Shown here piece after piece: positions 1-9,033 of a stretch of 64,000 nt of DNA. Each line of letters starts with the position of its first letter. Position 1 is the stretch's first letter. Source of the stretch: Peptoniphilus_A harei_B (GTDB lineage Bacteria > Bacillota > Clostridia > Tissierellales > Peptoniphilaceae). The stretch lies in the NCBI GenBank assembly GCA_032560695.1, contig JAWGHR010000001.1, positions 186,001 to 250,000 of the forward strand. Reading direction: 5' to 3'. The position numbers were made by a program, and so were the translations under genes. The notes below the pieces were generated by a model. That model had not been told where the DNA came from and ran no database searches. It saw nothing but the letters and a program-made list of their open reading frames with translations.

Positions 1-112
1 CATCATTTTCAACTTGTCTATATCCCCTACTTTCAAAGAGTTCACTCATGGCTTCTGATTCATATTGATTAACCTTGCAGCCAAGAGTTAAAATTGAAAA
101 AGTTTTTTCCAT
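1..112 (-). CDS. mtaB: tRNA methylthiotransferase MtaB, N-terminal fragment (cut by window start)
   Basis: Only the first 37 or so codons lie in the window; the gene runs off the left edge. The translated start reads MEKTFSILTLGCKVNQYESE, which is the N-terminal UPF0004/MTTase signature (TLGCKVNQYES, first cluster cysteine included) of MtaB, the radical SAM enzyme that converts t6A37 to ms2t6A37 in tRNA. The ATG overlaps the TAA stop of rsmE by one base (TAATG), so translation is probably coupled. It is the last visible gene of the hrcA-dnaK operon, as in many Firmicutes. The family call rests on a short stretch; a MiaB-type relative is the alternative. Confidence 0.85.
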   Translation of the reverse strand, partial: MEKTFSILTLGCKVNQYESEAMSELFESRGYRQVEND

Positions 113-801
113 TATTCACACTCCTTTGCGTGTATTATATAAAAAGAAGCTGTTATAGCTGCAGTCTCTGCTCGAAGAATTCTCCTGCCAAGCCCTACTT
201 TTTTAGCTTCACTTAATAGCTCAAGTTCTCTTTCTGATATACCACCCTCTGGTCCAATAACAAGTCCTACATTATTGCTTAAATCCTTTGTTATCTCGCC
301 CAATTGTGTCTTGTCTTCATCTTCATAACATAAAACTAAGTCGCCAGAAAAATTTAAAATATCATCTGTCTTTATTATGTCATGGACAATAGGTATGACA
401 TCTCGCTTTGATTGCTTTGCAGCTGACTCTACAATTTTTTGAAATCTTTCCAATTTCTTTTCTTTTTTCTTAGAAATATCTGAGATAGACCTGTCCATTA
501 TAACTGGATAAAAATCGCTAACTCCAATTTCTGTAGCATGTCTTAAGACATCTTCAGACTTATTGTTTTTTAAAATTCCAAAGAATAGGGAGAGTCTAAC
601 CTTAGATTCATTAGATTCTTTGACTTCTCCAATATTTTTTATTTTTTCACCTTCATAAGCAAAGGAAAAAATCCCATCCTCAAAAACAACTTGAAAGACT
701 TCCCCGTCCTTTATTCTAATTACATTTTTTAAGTGGTGAAGAGTTTCTTCCTTTAAATTCGTATTGCCTTGGAACTTTCTATCTTCAAAAAATCTATACA
801 T
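112..801 (-). CDS. rsmE: 16S rRNA (uracil1498-N3)-methyltransferase RsmE
   Basis: A 229-residue SPOUT methyltransferase of the RsmE family, which methylates U1498 of 16S rRNA in the assembled 30S subunit. The C-terminal half carries the SAM-binding knot signatures: LVIGPEGGISERE near residues 180-192 and LGRRILRAETAAI near 204-216. The N-terminal part is the PUA-like RNA-binding region. Length is normal for the family. It overlaps the end of prmA by 8 bases and its stop overlaps the mtaB start, so it is inside the heat-shock operon. The order dnaJ-prmA-rsmE-mtaB is a common Firmicute arrangement. Confidence 0.95.
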   Translation of the reverse strand: MYRFFEDRKFQGNTNLKEETLHHLKNVIRIKDGEVFQVVFEDGIFSFAYEGEKIKNIGEVKESNESKVRLSLFFGILKNNKSEDVLRHATEIGVSDFYPVIMDRSISDISKKKEKKLERFQKIVESAAKQSKRDVIPIVHDIIKTDDILNFSGDLVLCYEDEDKTQLGEITKDLSNNVGLVIGPEGGISERELELLSEAKKVGLGRRILRAETAAITASFYIIHAKECE

Positions 802-1699
802 TTAATCTTCCTACAATGGCAACCCAATTATTTTTTTCCAACTCGTCAATAATTTCAAAGCCATTTTCTTCTAGAGCATCAATAACCATTTGTCTTCTCT
901 CTTTTATAATTCCTGAAGTTATAAAAATTCCACCCTCATCCATATGGTTCTTAAGATTTTTAATTTCATCAACGATTATCTCTGCAATTATGTTGGAAAC
1001 AATTAAGTCTGCTCTTCCCTTTACAACATCAAGAAGATTTCCCTTTTTGATTTCCATCTTGTCTTCAAGATTATTTAGACCTGCATTTTCATGAGAAGCA
1101 TCAATACACTTGTCATCAATATCAACTGCAAGTGCCCTCTTTGCTCCAAGTTTTATACCAGCTATGGCAAGAATACCTGAACCACAACCTATATCAAAGA
1201 TTTCGTCATCTTTTTTTACGTATCTCTCTAAAAGTTCAAGGCACATATAAGTTGATTCATGAGTTCCTGTTCCAAAGGCCATGCCTGGATTTATTTTAAT
1301 TACTATTCTCTCATTTTTGTCATAATCTTCCCACTCAGGAACAATAGCAAGCTTCTCACCAATTTCTAGTGGCTTGTAATATTTTTTCCAATTATTTGCC
1401 CAGTCTTCGTCGTCTTTTTCTTCTATAAGACATTGTCCAAGATTTTTTTCATTTAGCTCAGCCTTTAAATTATTTGCATCTTCCATATTTTCTGGATAAA
1501 CCCTAAGAGCAAACACCCCTTCCTTTGAATTTAAAAGAGGGTAGTCTATAAAGTCCCAGTCTTTTTCGTCTTGATCTAGTTCATCCACAATGTCGCTAGA
1601 AATTTCTTCTGTTGTATAAATTCCATAATCAAATAGAATTCCTTCAATGATATCTTTTTTATCCTTTGAAGTATTTATTGTCATTTCAATGTATTTCAT
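794..1699 (-). CDS. prmA: Ribosomal protein L11 methyltransferase PrmA
   Basis: A 301-residue class I SAM methyltransferase that trimethylates ribosomal protein L11. NPGMAFGTGTHEST at residues 137-150 is the PrmA-specific motif and FDIGCGSG at 168-175 is the SAM-binding motif I; SNIIAEII near 235 occupies the catalytic-loop position. The N-terminal 100 residues form the L11-binding domain. The ATG is preceded by AAGGTGA at suitable spacing. It lies downstream of dnaJ behind an intrinsic terminator, so it is probably expressed by partial read-through or a weak internal promoter. Confidence 0.95.
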   Translation of the reverse strand: MKYIEMTINTSKDKKDIIEGILFDYGIYTTEEISSDIVDELDQDEKDWDFIDYPLLNSKEGVFALRVYPENMEDANNLKAELNEKNLGQCLIEEKDDEDWANNWKKYYKPLEIGEKLAIVPEWEDYDKNERIVIKINPGMAFGTGTHESTYMCLELLERYVKKDDEIFDIGCGSGILAIAGIKLGAKRALAVDIDDKCIDASHENAGLNNLEDKMEIKKGNLLDVVKGRADLIVSNIIAEIIVDEIKNLKNHMDEGGIFITSGIIKERRQMVIDALEENGFEIIDELEKNNWVAIVGRLNV

Positions 1700-1745
1700 C
1701 TAATCACCTTGTTTCATTATATTATAGATAATTTCTTTATACAAT

Positions 1746-1774
1746 TTAAAAAATGCGAATCAGTGATCCGCATT
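1746..1774 (-). terminator. Intrinsic terminator after dnaJ
   Basis: On the minus strand AATGCG and CGCATT form the base of a hairpin whose stem continues with ATC/GAT, followed directly by a T run. It overlaps the dnaJ stop codon. It may reduce expression of prmA-rsmE-mtaB relative to the chaperone genes. Confidence 0.7.
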
Positions 1775-2903
1775 AATCAAATAATTTCTTTAACTTATCT
1801 AAAAATGATTTTTTATTTTCTGCAACTTCTGGCTCAGTTTCTCTTAACTCTTCGAGAAGTTTTCTTTGTTCGTCGCTAACCTTTTTTGGAATAATAATAT
1901 CTACCTTGAAGAAGAGGTCTCCTCTTTGTTTGTCTCTGTTGACATAAGGGACTCCTTCTCCCTTTAGTCTAAAGACTGTTCCACCTGTAGTTCCTTTAGG
2001 AATATCATAGTCAACAATTTTCTCAAGAGTAGGGACCTTTATCTTTGCTCCAAGAACTGCATCTGAATAAGAAATTGGAATATTTAGATAGATATCATTG
2101 CCTTCTCTCTTGAAGACTGCGTCTGATCTAACTCTAATATAGACGAAGATGTCTCCATTTTCGCCACCATTTTCTCCAACAGAACCTTGATTCCTAAGTG
2201 AAACAATATTTCCAGTGTCAACTCCCTTAGGGATATTAACTTTTAACTTCTTAGTTCTTGACTTGCTTCCTCTTCCACCACATTCTTTACATGGCTCTTC
2301 TATAACTTCGCCTGTTCCCTTACAGTCTTCACAAGCTGAAGTCCTCACAAACCTTCCAAAGGGTGTGTTTTGTTCTGAAGTAACTTGGCCTGAACCATGA
2401 CAAGTTTCACAAGTATGCTTTTCACTTCCTGGTTCCATCTTGCTGCCATGACAGTGAGAACACTCTTCCCTAACCTTGACAGAAATTTCTTTTTCTACTC
2501 CAAATATTGCTTCAAAGAAATCAAGGGTTATATCTACTCTGGCATCGGGCCCCTTCTTTGGCATGTCTTTTCTATTTGCGTATTCATATTTATTTGATCT
2601 TGAGCCACCAAAAATATCAAAAATGTCATCAAAGATATCTGAGAAACCTCCAAAGCCACTTCCTCCAGATCCACCCATGTTGCCCTTAAGTCCTTCTTCG
2701 CCATAGACATCGTAAATTTGTCTTTTTTCATCATCTGCTAGGACTTCATAAGCATAGGATATTTCTTTAAACTTTGCCTCCGCAACTTCGTCTCCTGGAT
2801 TTAGGTCGGGGTGATACTTTTTAGCAAGCTTCTTATAAGATCTCTTTAACTCTTCTTTAGTTACATTTTTTTCAACTTCAAGAATTTCATAAAAATTTCT
2901 CAT
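1773..2903 (-). CDS. dnaJ: Chaperone protein DnaJ (type I Hsp40)
   Basis: Co-chaperone that stimulates DnaK ATPase and delivers unfolded clients. All type I features are present: J domain with HPD near residues 32-34, a Gly/Phe-rich linker (about 70-110), four CxxCxGxG zinc modules (CSHCHGSK, CETCHGSG, CEDCKGTG, CKECGGRG) and two C-terminal beta domains. The first zinc repeat ends GSK rather than GxG. I place the start at the ATG at 2903, where GAGGTGG sits just upstream; an in-frame TTG four codons earlier lies inside that ribosome binding site. 376 residues, normal length. Confidence 0.96.
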   Translation of the reverse strand: MRNFYEILEVEKNVTKEELKRSYKKLAKKYHPDLNPGDEVAEAKFKEISYAYEVLADDEKRQIYDVYGEEGLKGNMGGSGGSGFGGFSDIFDDIFDIFGGSRSNKYEYANRKDMPKKGPDARVDITLDFFEAIFGVEKEISVKVREECSHCHGSKMEPGSEKHTCETCHGSGQVTSEQNTPFGRFVRTSACEDCKGTGEVIEEPCKECGGRGSKSRTKKLKVNIPKGVDTGNIVSLRNQGSVGENGGENGDIFVYIRVRSDAVFKREGNDIYLNIPISYSDAVLGAKIKVPTLEKIVDYDIPKGTTGGTVFRLKGEGVPYVNRDKQRGDLFFKVDIIIPKKVSDEQRKLLEELRETEPEVAENKKSFLDKLKKLFD

Positions 2904-3026
2904 CTTCCACCTCAATAGTTCTATATTCTAATATAAAAACTAGAAAAAATAAAGCTAAATTCAAATTTTAAAAGATATTCGAGTCCAAAAAATTTAATTT
3001 TATAAAAAAAAATAAAATTTTCTACA

Positions 3027-3056
3027 TAAAAAAAGTTGCAGCCTAAACTGCAACAT
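3027..3056 (-). terminator. Intrinsic terminator between dnaK and dnaJ
   Basis: GTTGCAG and CTGCAAC pair around a six-base loop and are followed on the minus strand by seven T residues. It lies in the 165-bp gap after dnaK and would lower dnaJ transcription relative to dnaK. Confidence 0.85.
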
Positions 3057-3068
3057 TTTATTTAATTA

Positions 3069-4889
3069 TTATTCTTCGTCTTCATCTACAACTTCATAGT
3101 CAGCGTCAACTACATCGTCATCAGCTTGTGCTTGTGAACCATCAGCTTGACCACCTTGTTGTTTATAAATTTCTTCTGAAATTGCGTAGAAAGCTTGAGT
3201 TAATTCTTCAGTCTTAGACTTAATAGCTTCAAGATCTTCACCGTCTTTTACATCCTTAAGTCCCTTGATTGCTTCTTCAATCTTAGTCTTATCTGCATCA
3301 GAAATCTTTCCTTCAACATCCTTAAGTGTGTTTTCAGATTGGTAAATCATTGAGTCAGCGTTGTTTTTAGCTTCAATTAAGTCTTTCTTCTTAGCATCTT
3401 CTTGAGCATACATTTCAGCTTCCTTAACTTTCTTTTCGATTTCTTCTTCGTTTAAGTTAGTTGAAGATGTGATTGTAATATGTTGTTCTTTACCAGTACC
3501 CATATCCTTAGCACTTACGTTTACAATACCATTTGCATCAATATCAAATGTTACTTCGATTTGTGGCACGCCTCTTCTTGCTGGTGCAATACCATCAAGT
3601 GTAAATCTTCCAAGAGTTACGTTGTCTTTTGCCATTTGTCTTTCACCTTGAAGTACGTGAATTTCTACAGAAGTTTGATTGTCTGCTGCAGTTGTAAATA
3701 CTTGTGATTTCTTAGTTGGTATAGTTGTATTTCTTTCAATAAGTCTTGTTGTAATGTTACCCATTGTTTCAATTCCTAGAGAAAGTGGTGTTACGTCAAG
3801 AAGAAGTAAGTCCTTAACATCTCCAGAAAGAACTCCACCTTGGATAGCTGCGCCAAGAGCTACACATTCGTCTGGGTTAATATCCTTTTGAGGGTTTTTT
3901 CCAGTTAACTTCTTAATACATTCTTGAACTGCTGGAATTCTTGTAGAACCACCAACTAAAAGAACTTTGTCTATTTCATTTGCAGAAAGTCCTGCATCCT
4001 TTAAAGCATCCTTAACAGGTCCTTCAGTCATCTTAACAAGGTCTGCTGTAAGTTCGTCGAACTTAGCACGAGTGATATCCATGTTTAAGTGAAGTGGACC
4101 AGCTTGTGAAGCTGTGATAAATGGAAGGTTGACGTTTGTTGACATAGTAGAAGAAAGTTCCTTCTTCGCCTTTTCAGCTGCTTCTTTTAGTCTTTGGAGA
4201 CTCATGTTGTCAGCCTTAAGATCTATTCCATTTTCTTTCTTAAATTCTTCAGCAATATAATCGATTAATCTATTGTCGAAGTCATCTCCACCAAGCTTGT
4301 TGTTACCACGAGTTGCGTGTACTTCGAATACGCCGTCAGAAAGTTCAAGGATAGATACGTCAAATGTACCACCACCAAGGTCATAAACCATAACAGTTTG
4401 TGCTTCAGTGTCCTTGTCTTCTCCATAAGCAAGTGCTGCTGCAGTTGGTTCGTTTACAATTCTTTTTACATCAAGTCCTGCAATTCTTCCTGCGTCTTTA
4501 GTTGCTTGTCTTTGAGCATCTGTAAAGTAAGCTGGAACTGTAATAACAGCTTCTGTAATTGTTTCTCCAAGATAAGATTCAGCGTCAGCCTTTAATTTTT
4601 GTAAAATCATAGCTGAAATATCTTGTGGAGTATAAGTTTTGTCATCAATCTTTACATTAAAATCAGAACCCATGTGTCTCTTTATAGAAGAGATTGTTCT
4701 ATCAGGGTTTGTGATTGCTTGTCTCTTAGCAGTTTCACCTACTAATCTTTCGCCATCTTTTGTGAATGCTACTACTGATGGAGTAGTTCTGTTACCTTCA
4801 ATGTTAGGAATTATTACAGATTCTCCACCTTCCATTACTGCTACTGCAGAGTTAGTTGTACCTAAGTCAATACCAATTATTTTTCCCAT
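3069..4889 (-). CDS. dnaK: Chaperone protein DnaK (Hsp70)
   Basis: Cytoplasmic ATP-dependent Hsp70. The N-terminal actin-like ATPase begins with GIDLGTTNSAVAV and carries VPAYFTDAQRQATKDAG and the phosphate-2 loop YDLGGGTFDVSIL; the substrate-binding beta domain contains LLLDVTPLSLGIETMG, and the C-terminal lid ends in an acidic tail (VVDADYEVVDEDEE). At 606 residues it is typical of Gram-positive DnaK. An AGGAGG-type site precedes the ATG. It lies 21 bases downstream of grpE, in the CIRCE-controlled operon. Confidence 0.98.
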   Translation of the reverse strand: MGKIIGIDLGTTNSAVAVMEGGESVIIPNIEGNRTTPSVVAFTKDGERLVGETAKRQAITNPDRTISSIKRHMGSDFNVKIDDKTYTPQDISAMILQKLKADAESYLGETITEAVITVPAYFTDAQRQATKDAGRIAGLDVKRIVNEPTAAALAYGEDKDTEAQTVMVYDLGGGTFDVSILELSDGVFEVHATRGNNKLGGDDFDNRLIDYIAEEFKKENGIDLKADNMSLQRLKEAAEKAKKELSSTMSTNVNLPFITASQAGPLHLNMDITRAKFDELTADLVKMTEGPVKDALKDAGLSANEIDKVLLVGGSTRIPAVQECIKKLTGKNPQKDINPDECVALGAAIQGGVLSGDVKDLLLLDVTPLSLGIETMGNITTRLIERNTTIPTKKSQVFTTAADNQTSVEIHVLQGERQMAKDNVTLGRFTLDGIAPARRGVPQIEVTFDIDANGIVNVSAKDMGTGKEQHITITSSTNLNEEEIEKKVKEAEMYAQEDAKKKDLIEAKNNADSMIYQSENTLKDVEGKISDADKTKIEEAIKGLKDVKDGEDLEAIKSKTEELTQAFYAISEEIYKQQGGQADGSQAQADDDVVDADYEVVDEDEE

Positions 4890-4910
4890 ATATATTTCCT
4901 CCTAAAATTC

Positions 4911-5450
4911 TTATTGTGAAACTTTGACCATTGCCGGTCTTAGTGTTTTCTCGTTAATTAAATAACCCTTTTGTAATACTTCTATAATATAACCACTGTC
5001 GTATTCATCAGAATCCTCAGTGAGTACTGCGTGATGATACATTGGATCAAATTCTTGCCCCAATGCTTCCATTTCAACTATCCCGTCCTTAGAAAGTACG
5101 TCAGTGAGTTGATTTTTTATCATTAATATTCCTTCATAGGTTGAGTCCTTGTCCTTTATGGAGTCCAAAGCTCTTTCAAAGTTATCTATGACAGGAAGTA
5201 AGTCATTTGCAATTTTCTTTACTCCAAGCTCAACATACTCAGACTTTTGTGCCTCAGTCCTTCTCTTGTAGTTAGAGAAGTCTGCTTGAAGCCTCATAAA
5301 TTTATCCATTAAATCTTGATACTTTTCATCATCAGATGCATCTACTTCAGCTTCATCATTAGCATCAAGATTTTCTTCTTTCATATCTATATCTTCATCA
5401 TTTTGTAAATCATCTTTTTTTATATCTTCATTTGTCATGTACTCCCTCAC
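4911..5450 (-). CDS. grpE: Nucleotide exchange factor GrpE
   Basis: Releases ADP from DnaK. The N-terminal 50 residues are highly acidic and probably disordered, followed by the long coiled coil (LMDKFMRLQADFSNYKRRTEAQK) and the C-terminal beta domain ending EVLQKGYLINEKTLRPAMVKVSQ, the GrpE signature. The start is ambiguous: a GTG at 5450 overlaps the hrcA stop (ATGTGA), while an ATG at 5438 sits only three bases after GAGGGAG. The family identity does not depend on this choice. Confidence 0.95.
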   Translation of the reverse strand: MREYMTNEDIKKDDLQNDEDIDMKEENLDANDEAEVDASDDEKYQDLMDKFMRLQADFSNYKRRTEAQKSEYVELGVKKIANDLLPVIDNFERALDSIKDKDSTYEGILMIKNQLTDVLSKDGIVEMEALGQEFDPMYHHAVLTEDSDEYDSGYIIEVLQKGYLINEKTLRPAMVKVSQ

Positions 5451-6469
5451 ATTTCTTTCAATCCACTTTTCACTGCGTCGCTAAAAATCTTAACAACTTT
5501 GACCAATCTCATGTAATCAATTCTAACTGGTCCAATGATTCCAATACTTCCATAGATTCCATGTTCCTTAGCGAAGGGAGCTCTTATAATAGTATTTTCC
5601 TTCATGAGACTTGCGCTGTTTTCTGATCCAATAATAACTTCAACATCGCTTTTGAAAGTATCATTTTTTAGGATTTGAAATAAGCTGTCCCGATCTTCTA
5701 CTAAGCTCATAAAATCTCTAGCCTTGTCTAGGTCCTTATATTCAACAAAGTTTAAAATATTTGTAAGACCGTCATAGTAAATGTCAATGGAAGACACCTT
5801 TTTATTAAATTGACTAGCAATTTTTACAACATCAGAAATAAATTTGCCATGCCTTATCATGTCCTCTGAAAGTGAAATCTTCAGTGATTCAATTTCATTA
5901 AAATCAATTCCCGATATTTTTTCATTTAAGACCTTCTCAATTAGATAGAAATCTTCATCAGAAATATTCTCTATTTCTAAAAAATATTTCTCAATGACTC
6001 CCTTGTCCCCAATGAGAACTAATAGAGCTGTATACTCATCAATCTTTACTAGAGTAAGTCTTTTGATTTTTGTATCGGCCTTCTGTGGTGTTATGAGATA
6101 AGCCGTACAAGAACTTATATTGGCAAGGAGATTGACTGCATTTTTATAAAAGTCTTCGTGATTCCTCGAAGTTAATAAAAGTCTCTCCATGATTTTTCCT
6201 GAGGCGTCTATGTCGTGAAAACTACTAAAATTTTTAAAGAGTTCGTCAACATAAAAGCGATAAGCCTGCTCAGATGGAATTCTTCCTGCTGATTGATGTG
6301 GCTTATTCAAAAAACCTAGATCTTCAAGATCTGCCATTTCATTTCTTATAGTCGCCGAACTAACTCCAAGGTCGTAATCTTTGGAAAGAGTTCGCGAACC
6401 AACTGGAGTTGGCATATCTATATACGCCTCAATTATGGCATTTAAAATATTAATTTTTCTAGTATCCAT
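5447..6469 (-). CDS. hrcA: Heat-inducible transcription repressor HrcA
   Basis: Repressor of the CIRCE regulon, folded with GroEL help. The N-terminal winged helix (about 1-75) includes the HrcA signature VSSATIRNEMADLEDLGFL, followed by the GAF-like dimerisation region and the C-terminal VIIGSEN and GSIGIIGPVRIDYMRLV motifs. I place the start at the ATG at 6469 because GGAGGGG lies six bases upstream; an in-frame upstream ATG at 6499 falls inside the CIRCE element and lacks a ribosome binding site. 340 residues. First gene of hrcA-grpE-dnaK-dnaJ-prmA-rsmE-mtaB, so the repressor controls its own operon. Confidence 0.97.
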   Translation of the reverse strand: MDTRKINILNAIIEAYIDMPTPVGSRTLSKDYDLGVSSATIRNEMADLEDLGFLNKPHQSAGRIPSEQAYRFYVDELFKNFSSFHDIDASGKIMERLLLTSRNHEDFYKNAVNLLANISSCTAYLITPQKADTKIKRLTLVKIDEYTALLVLIGDKGVIEKYFLEIENISDEDFYLIEKVLNEKISGIDFNEIESLKISLSEDMIRHGKFISDVVKIASQFNKKVSSIDIYYDGLTNILNFVEYKDLDKARDFMSLVEDRDSLFQILKNDTFKSDVEVIIGSENSASLMKENTIIRAPFAKEHGIYGSIGIIGPVRIDYMRLVKVVKIFSDAVKSGLKEM

Positions 6470-6482
6470 AACCCCTCCTTTG

Positions 6483-6509
6483 TTAGCACTCATTAACACC
6501 GAGTGCTAA
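6483..6509 (-). promoter_or_regulatory. CIRCE operator (HrcA binding site)
   Basis: Perfect consensus inverted repeat TTAGCACTC-N9-GAGTGCTAA immediately upstream of hrcA and just downstream of the -10 box, the standard location for HrcA repression of the chaperone operon. Confidence 0.98.
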
Positions 6510-6518
6510 TCTATGTAT

Positions 6519-6547
6519 ATAATACTTCACACCTATCACTTTGTCAA
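6519..6547 (-). promoter_or_regulatory. SigA-type promoter of the hrcA operon
   Basis: On the minus strand TTGACA (6542-6547) and TATTAT (6519-6524) are separated by exactly 17 bases. The expected transcription start falls next to or inside the CIRCE element, so HrcA would block initiation. Confidence 0.93.
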
Positions 6548-6677
6548 GGATATTTAAAAATAATTTTGACTTTTTTTGACTTTCTTTTATTTAAATGTTT
6601 TTCTAGAACTTATAAGACAAATAGTTATCCAATATTTCGCTTATTTATGATAAAATTAGAACTTGGAGATGATTGCA

Positions 6678-7187
6678 TTGAAAAAAAATGAAACCCTATC
6701 TTTCATTATTACAATTGTAGCTGCAGTATTAATTGCTCTATTTGTAAGATCTTTTATTTTTAATATTGCTGTGGTTAATGGAGAGTCCATGCACCCCACT
6801 TTAAATGAAAGAGATAAATTAATTTGTCTCTCTTACAAGAGATACACTGACCTTCCTCGTGGAGAAATTGTAGTTATTGACGCACCAAATGACAACAGGA
6901 ATTATATTAAGAGATTAATTGGAAAGCCTGGCGACACAATAGAATTTAAAAATGGCCAAGTTATATTAAATGGGAAAGTTTTGGAAGAAACTTATACTTC
7001 AACAGATTACACAGAGTCTGATGTTGAAGGTTTTACATTAAAAGATGATGAATACTTTGTTATGGGAGACAATCGACTTCCTGGCATGAGCATTGACTCC
7101 AGATACTTTGGACCAATTGAAAAGAAAAAAATAAAATCAGCAGCAGTTTATAGGATTTTACCTCTAAGTAATAGAGGAAAAATTTAA
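6678..7187 (+). CDS. lepB: Signal peptidase I
   Basis: Membrane serine protease of the S26 family that removes signal peptides. One N-terminal transmembrane helix (TLSFIITIVAAVLIALF), then the catalytic serine in NGESMHPTL, the catalytic lysine in RNYIKRLIGKPGD, and the family motifs GDNRLPGMSIDSRYFG. I choose the TTG at 6678 because GGAG lies nine bases upstream; the ATG at 6669 directly abuts that GGAG and a TTG at 6663 lacks a site. About 169 residues, normal for single-helix Gram-positive enzymes. A 34-base gap separates it from lepA, so the two are probably cotranscribed. Confidence 0.95.
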   Translation: MKKNETLSFIITIVAAVLIALFVRSFIFNIAVVNGESMHPTLNERDKLICLSYKRYTDLPRGEIVVIDAPNDNRNYIKRLIGKPGDTIEFKNGQVILNGKVLEETYTSTDYTESDVEGFTLKDDEYFVMGDNRLPGMSIDSRYFGPIEKKKIKSAAVYRILPLSNRGKI

Positions 7188-7221
7188 AATATATAATCCC
7201 CATGAAATCGGAGGTAAAAAT

Positions 7222-9033
7222 TTGAGAAATCAGAAAAATATTAGAAATTTTTCAATAATAGCACACATTGATCACGGAAAATCTACGCTTGCCGATAGAT
7301 TAATTGAATCAACAGGCATGCTTACAAAGAGAGAAATGGAACAACAAGTTCTTGACTCCATGGATCTCGAACGTGAGAGAGGAATTACAATTAAATTAAA
7401 GGCCGTAAGATTAATCTATAAAGACGACAGAGACGGACAAGAATATATTTTAAACCTTATTGACACTCCAGGTCACGTAGACTTTAATTATGAAGTTTCT
7501 CGTTCTCTTGCAGCATGCGAAGGCGCAATTGTTGTTGTTGATGCTGCCCAAGGTGTTGAAGCTCAAACTCTTGCCAATGTTTATCTTGCAGTTGACCAAG
7601 ACCTTGAACTTGTACCAGTAATAAATAAGATTGACCTACCAAGTGCTAGACCTGATGAAATTAAAGAAGAAATTGAAGAAATTATTGGAATTGATACTGA
7701 AGGAATTCCACTTATCTCTGCAAAAGAAGGCATTGGCATTGACGATGTTCTTCACGCAATTATTGATAAGGTGCCTGCACCAAGTGGAGACCACAATGCT
7801 CCTCTTAAGGCTTTAATCTTTGACTCCTTCTACGATTCTTACAAGGGAGTAATTTGTCACGTTAGAGTTGTTGACGGCTCAGTAAAACCTGGCGACGAAA
7901 TAACTATGATGGCAACAGGCAAATCCTTTGAAGTTGTTGAAGTTGGTGTTACTTCTAATGGCCATATTCCTCTTGACTCTTTAAGTGCTGGTAAAGTTGG
8001 ATACATAACTGCTTCTATAAAAAATGTTAAAGACGCAAGAGTTGGTGACACAATAACTCTTAAGAACAATAGGACTCCAGAACCAATGCCTGGCTATAAA
8101 AAAGTTGTGCCTATGGTATTCTGTGGTGTTTATCCAGGTGAAGGCGAAGAATACAACAACGTTCGTGAAGCTCTAGAAAAATTACAAGTAAACGATGCTG
8201 CCCTTGACTTTGAGGCTGAAACTTCTGTTGCTCTTGGTTTTGGTTTTAGGTGCGGCTTCTTGGGTCTACTTCACATGGAAATCATCCAAGAAAGACTTGA
8301 GAGAGAGTTTGACTTAAATATTGTCACAACGGCCCCATCTGTTATCTACAATGTAATGAAAAAAGATGGCCAAATGATATCTATTCAAAACCCATCTAAC
8401 CTTCCTGATCCAACAGAGATTGAATACATGGAAGAACCAATTGTTAAGGCAGAGATTATGACGCCAACAGATTATGTTGGTCAAGTTATGGAACTTTGTC
8501 AAAATAGACGTGGCATCTTTAAAAATATGGAATACCTAGAAGAAACTAGGGCCCTTATTACCTACCACATGCCACTTAACGAAGTTATTTATGACTTCTT
8601 TGATGCCCTTAAGTCCAAAACTCGTGGCTATGCATCTTATGATTATGAATTAATTGGTTATGAACAATCTGATCTTGTTAAGTTAGATATCCTTATTAAT
8701 GAAGAGCTTGTTGACGCCTTCTCATTAATTGTTCACGAATCTTCTGCCTACACTCGTGCTAGAAATGTTTGTGAAAAGTTAAAGGATGTAATCCCTAGAC
8801 ACCAATTTGCAGTGCCAATACAAGCTGCAATCGGAAATAAAATCATTGCAAGAGAAACAATTCGTGCCCTTAGAAAAGACGTACTTGCAAAATGTTATGG
8901 TGGAGATATTTCAAGAAAGAGAAAGCTTCTTGAAAAGCAAAAAGAAGGAAAGAAAAGAATGCGTACTGTGGGTAGCGTAGAAATTCCACAAGATGCCTTC
9001 TTATCTGTTTTAAAATATGATGAAGACAAATAA
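7222..9033 (+). CDS. lepA: Elongation factor 4 (LepA), back-translocating GTPase
   Basis: Ribosomal GTPase of 603 residues. G1 AHIDHGKST (about 14-22), switch region RERGITIK, G3 DTPGHVDFNYEVSRSLAACEG, G4 NKIDLPSA, then EF-G-like domains and the LepA-specific C-terminal domain (GDISRKRKLLEKQKEGKKRMR). Start is a TTG with GGAGGT six bases upstream and the N-terminal reading RNQKNIRNFSIIAHIDHGKS is the usual LepA start, so TTG initiation is well supported. It overlaps the hemW start by 17 bases, as in many Firmicutes. Confidence 0.97.
   Translation: MRNQKNIRNFSIIAHIDHGKSTLADRLIESTGMLTKREMEQQVLDSMDLERERGITIKLKAVRLIYKDDRDGQEYILNLIDTPGHVDFNYEVSRSLAACEGAIVVVDAAQGVEAQTLANVYLAVDQDLELVPVINKIDLPSARPDEIKEEIEEIIGIDTEGIPLISAKEGIGIDDVLHAIIDKVPAPSGDHNAPLKALIFDSFYDSYKGVICHVRVVDGSVKPGDEITMMATGKSFEVVEVGVTSNGHIPLDSLSAGKVGYITASIKNVKDARVGDTITLKNNRTPEPMPGYKKVVPMVFCGVYPGEGEEYNNVREALEKLQVNDAALDFEAETSVALGFGFRCGFLGLLHMEIIQERLEREFDLNIVTTAPSVIYNVMKKDGQMISIQNPSNLPDPTEIEYMEEPIVKAEIMTPTDYVGQVMELCQNRRGIFKNMEYLEETRALITYHMPLNEVIYDFFDALKSKTRGYASYDYELIGYEQSDLVKLDILINEELVDAFSLIVHESSAYTRARNVCEKLKDVIPRHQFAVPIQAAIGNKIIARETIRALRKDVLAKCYGGDISRKRKLLEKQKEGKKRMRTVGSVEIPQDAFLSVLKYDEDK

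Noticed and set aside
816..1094. Plus-strand open frame opposite prmA, and similar long frames opposite dnaK, Mod and others
   Set aside because: They are antisense shadows of well-recognised genes without ribosome binding sites.
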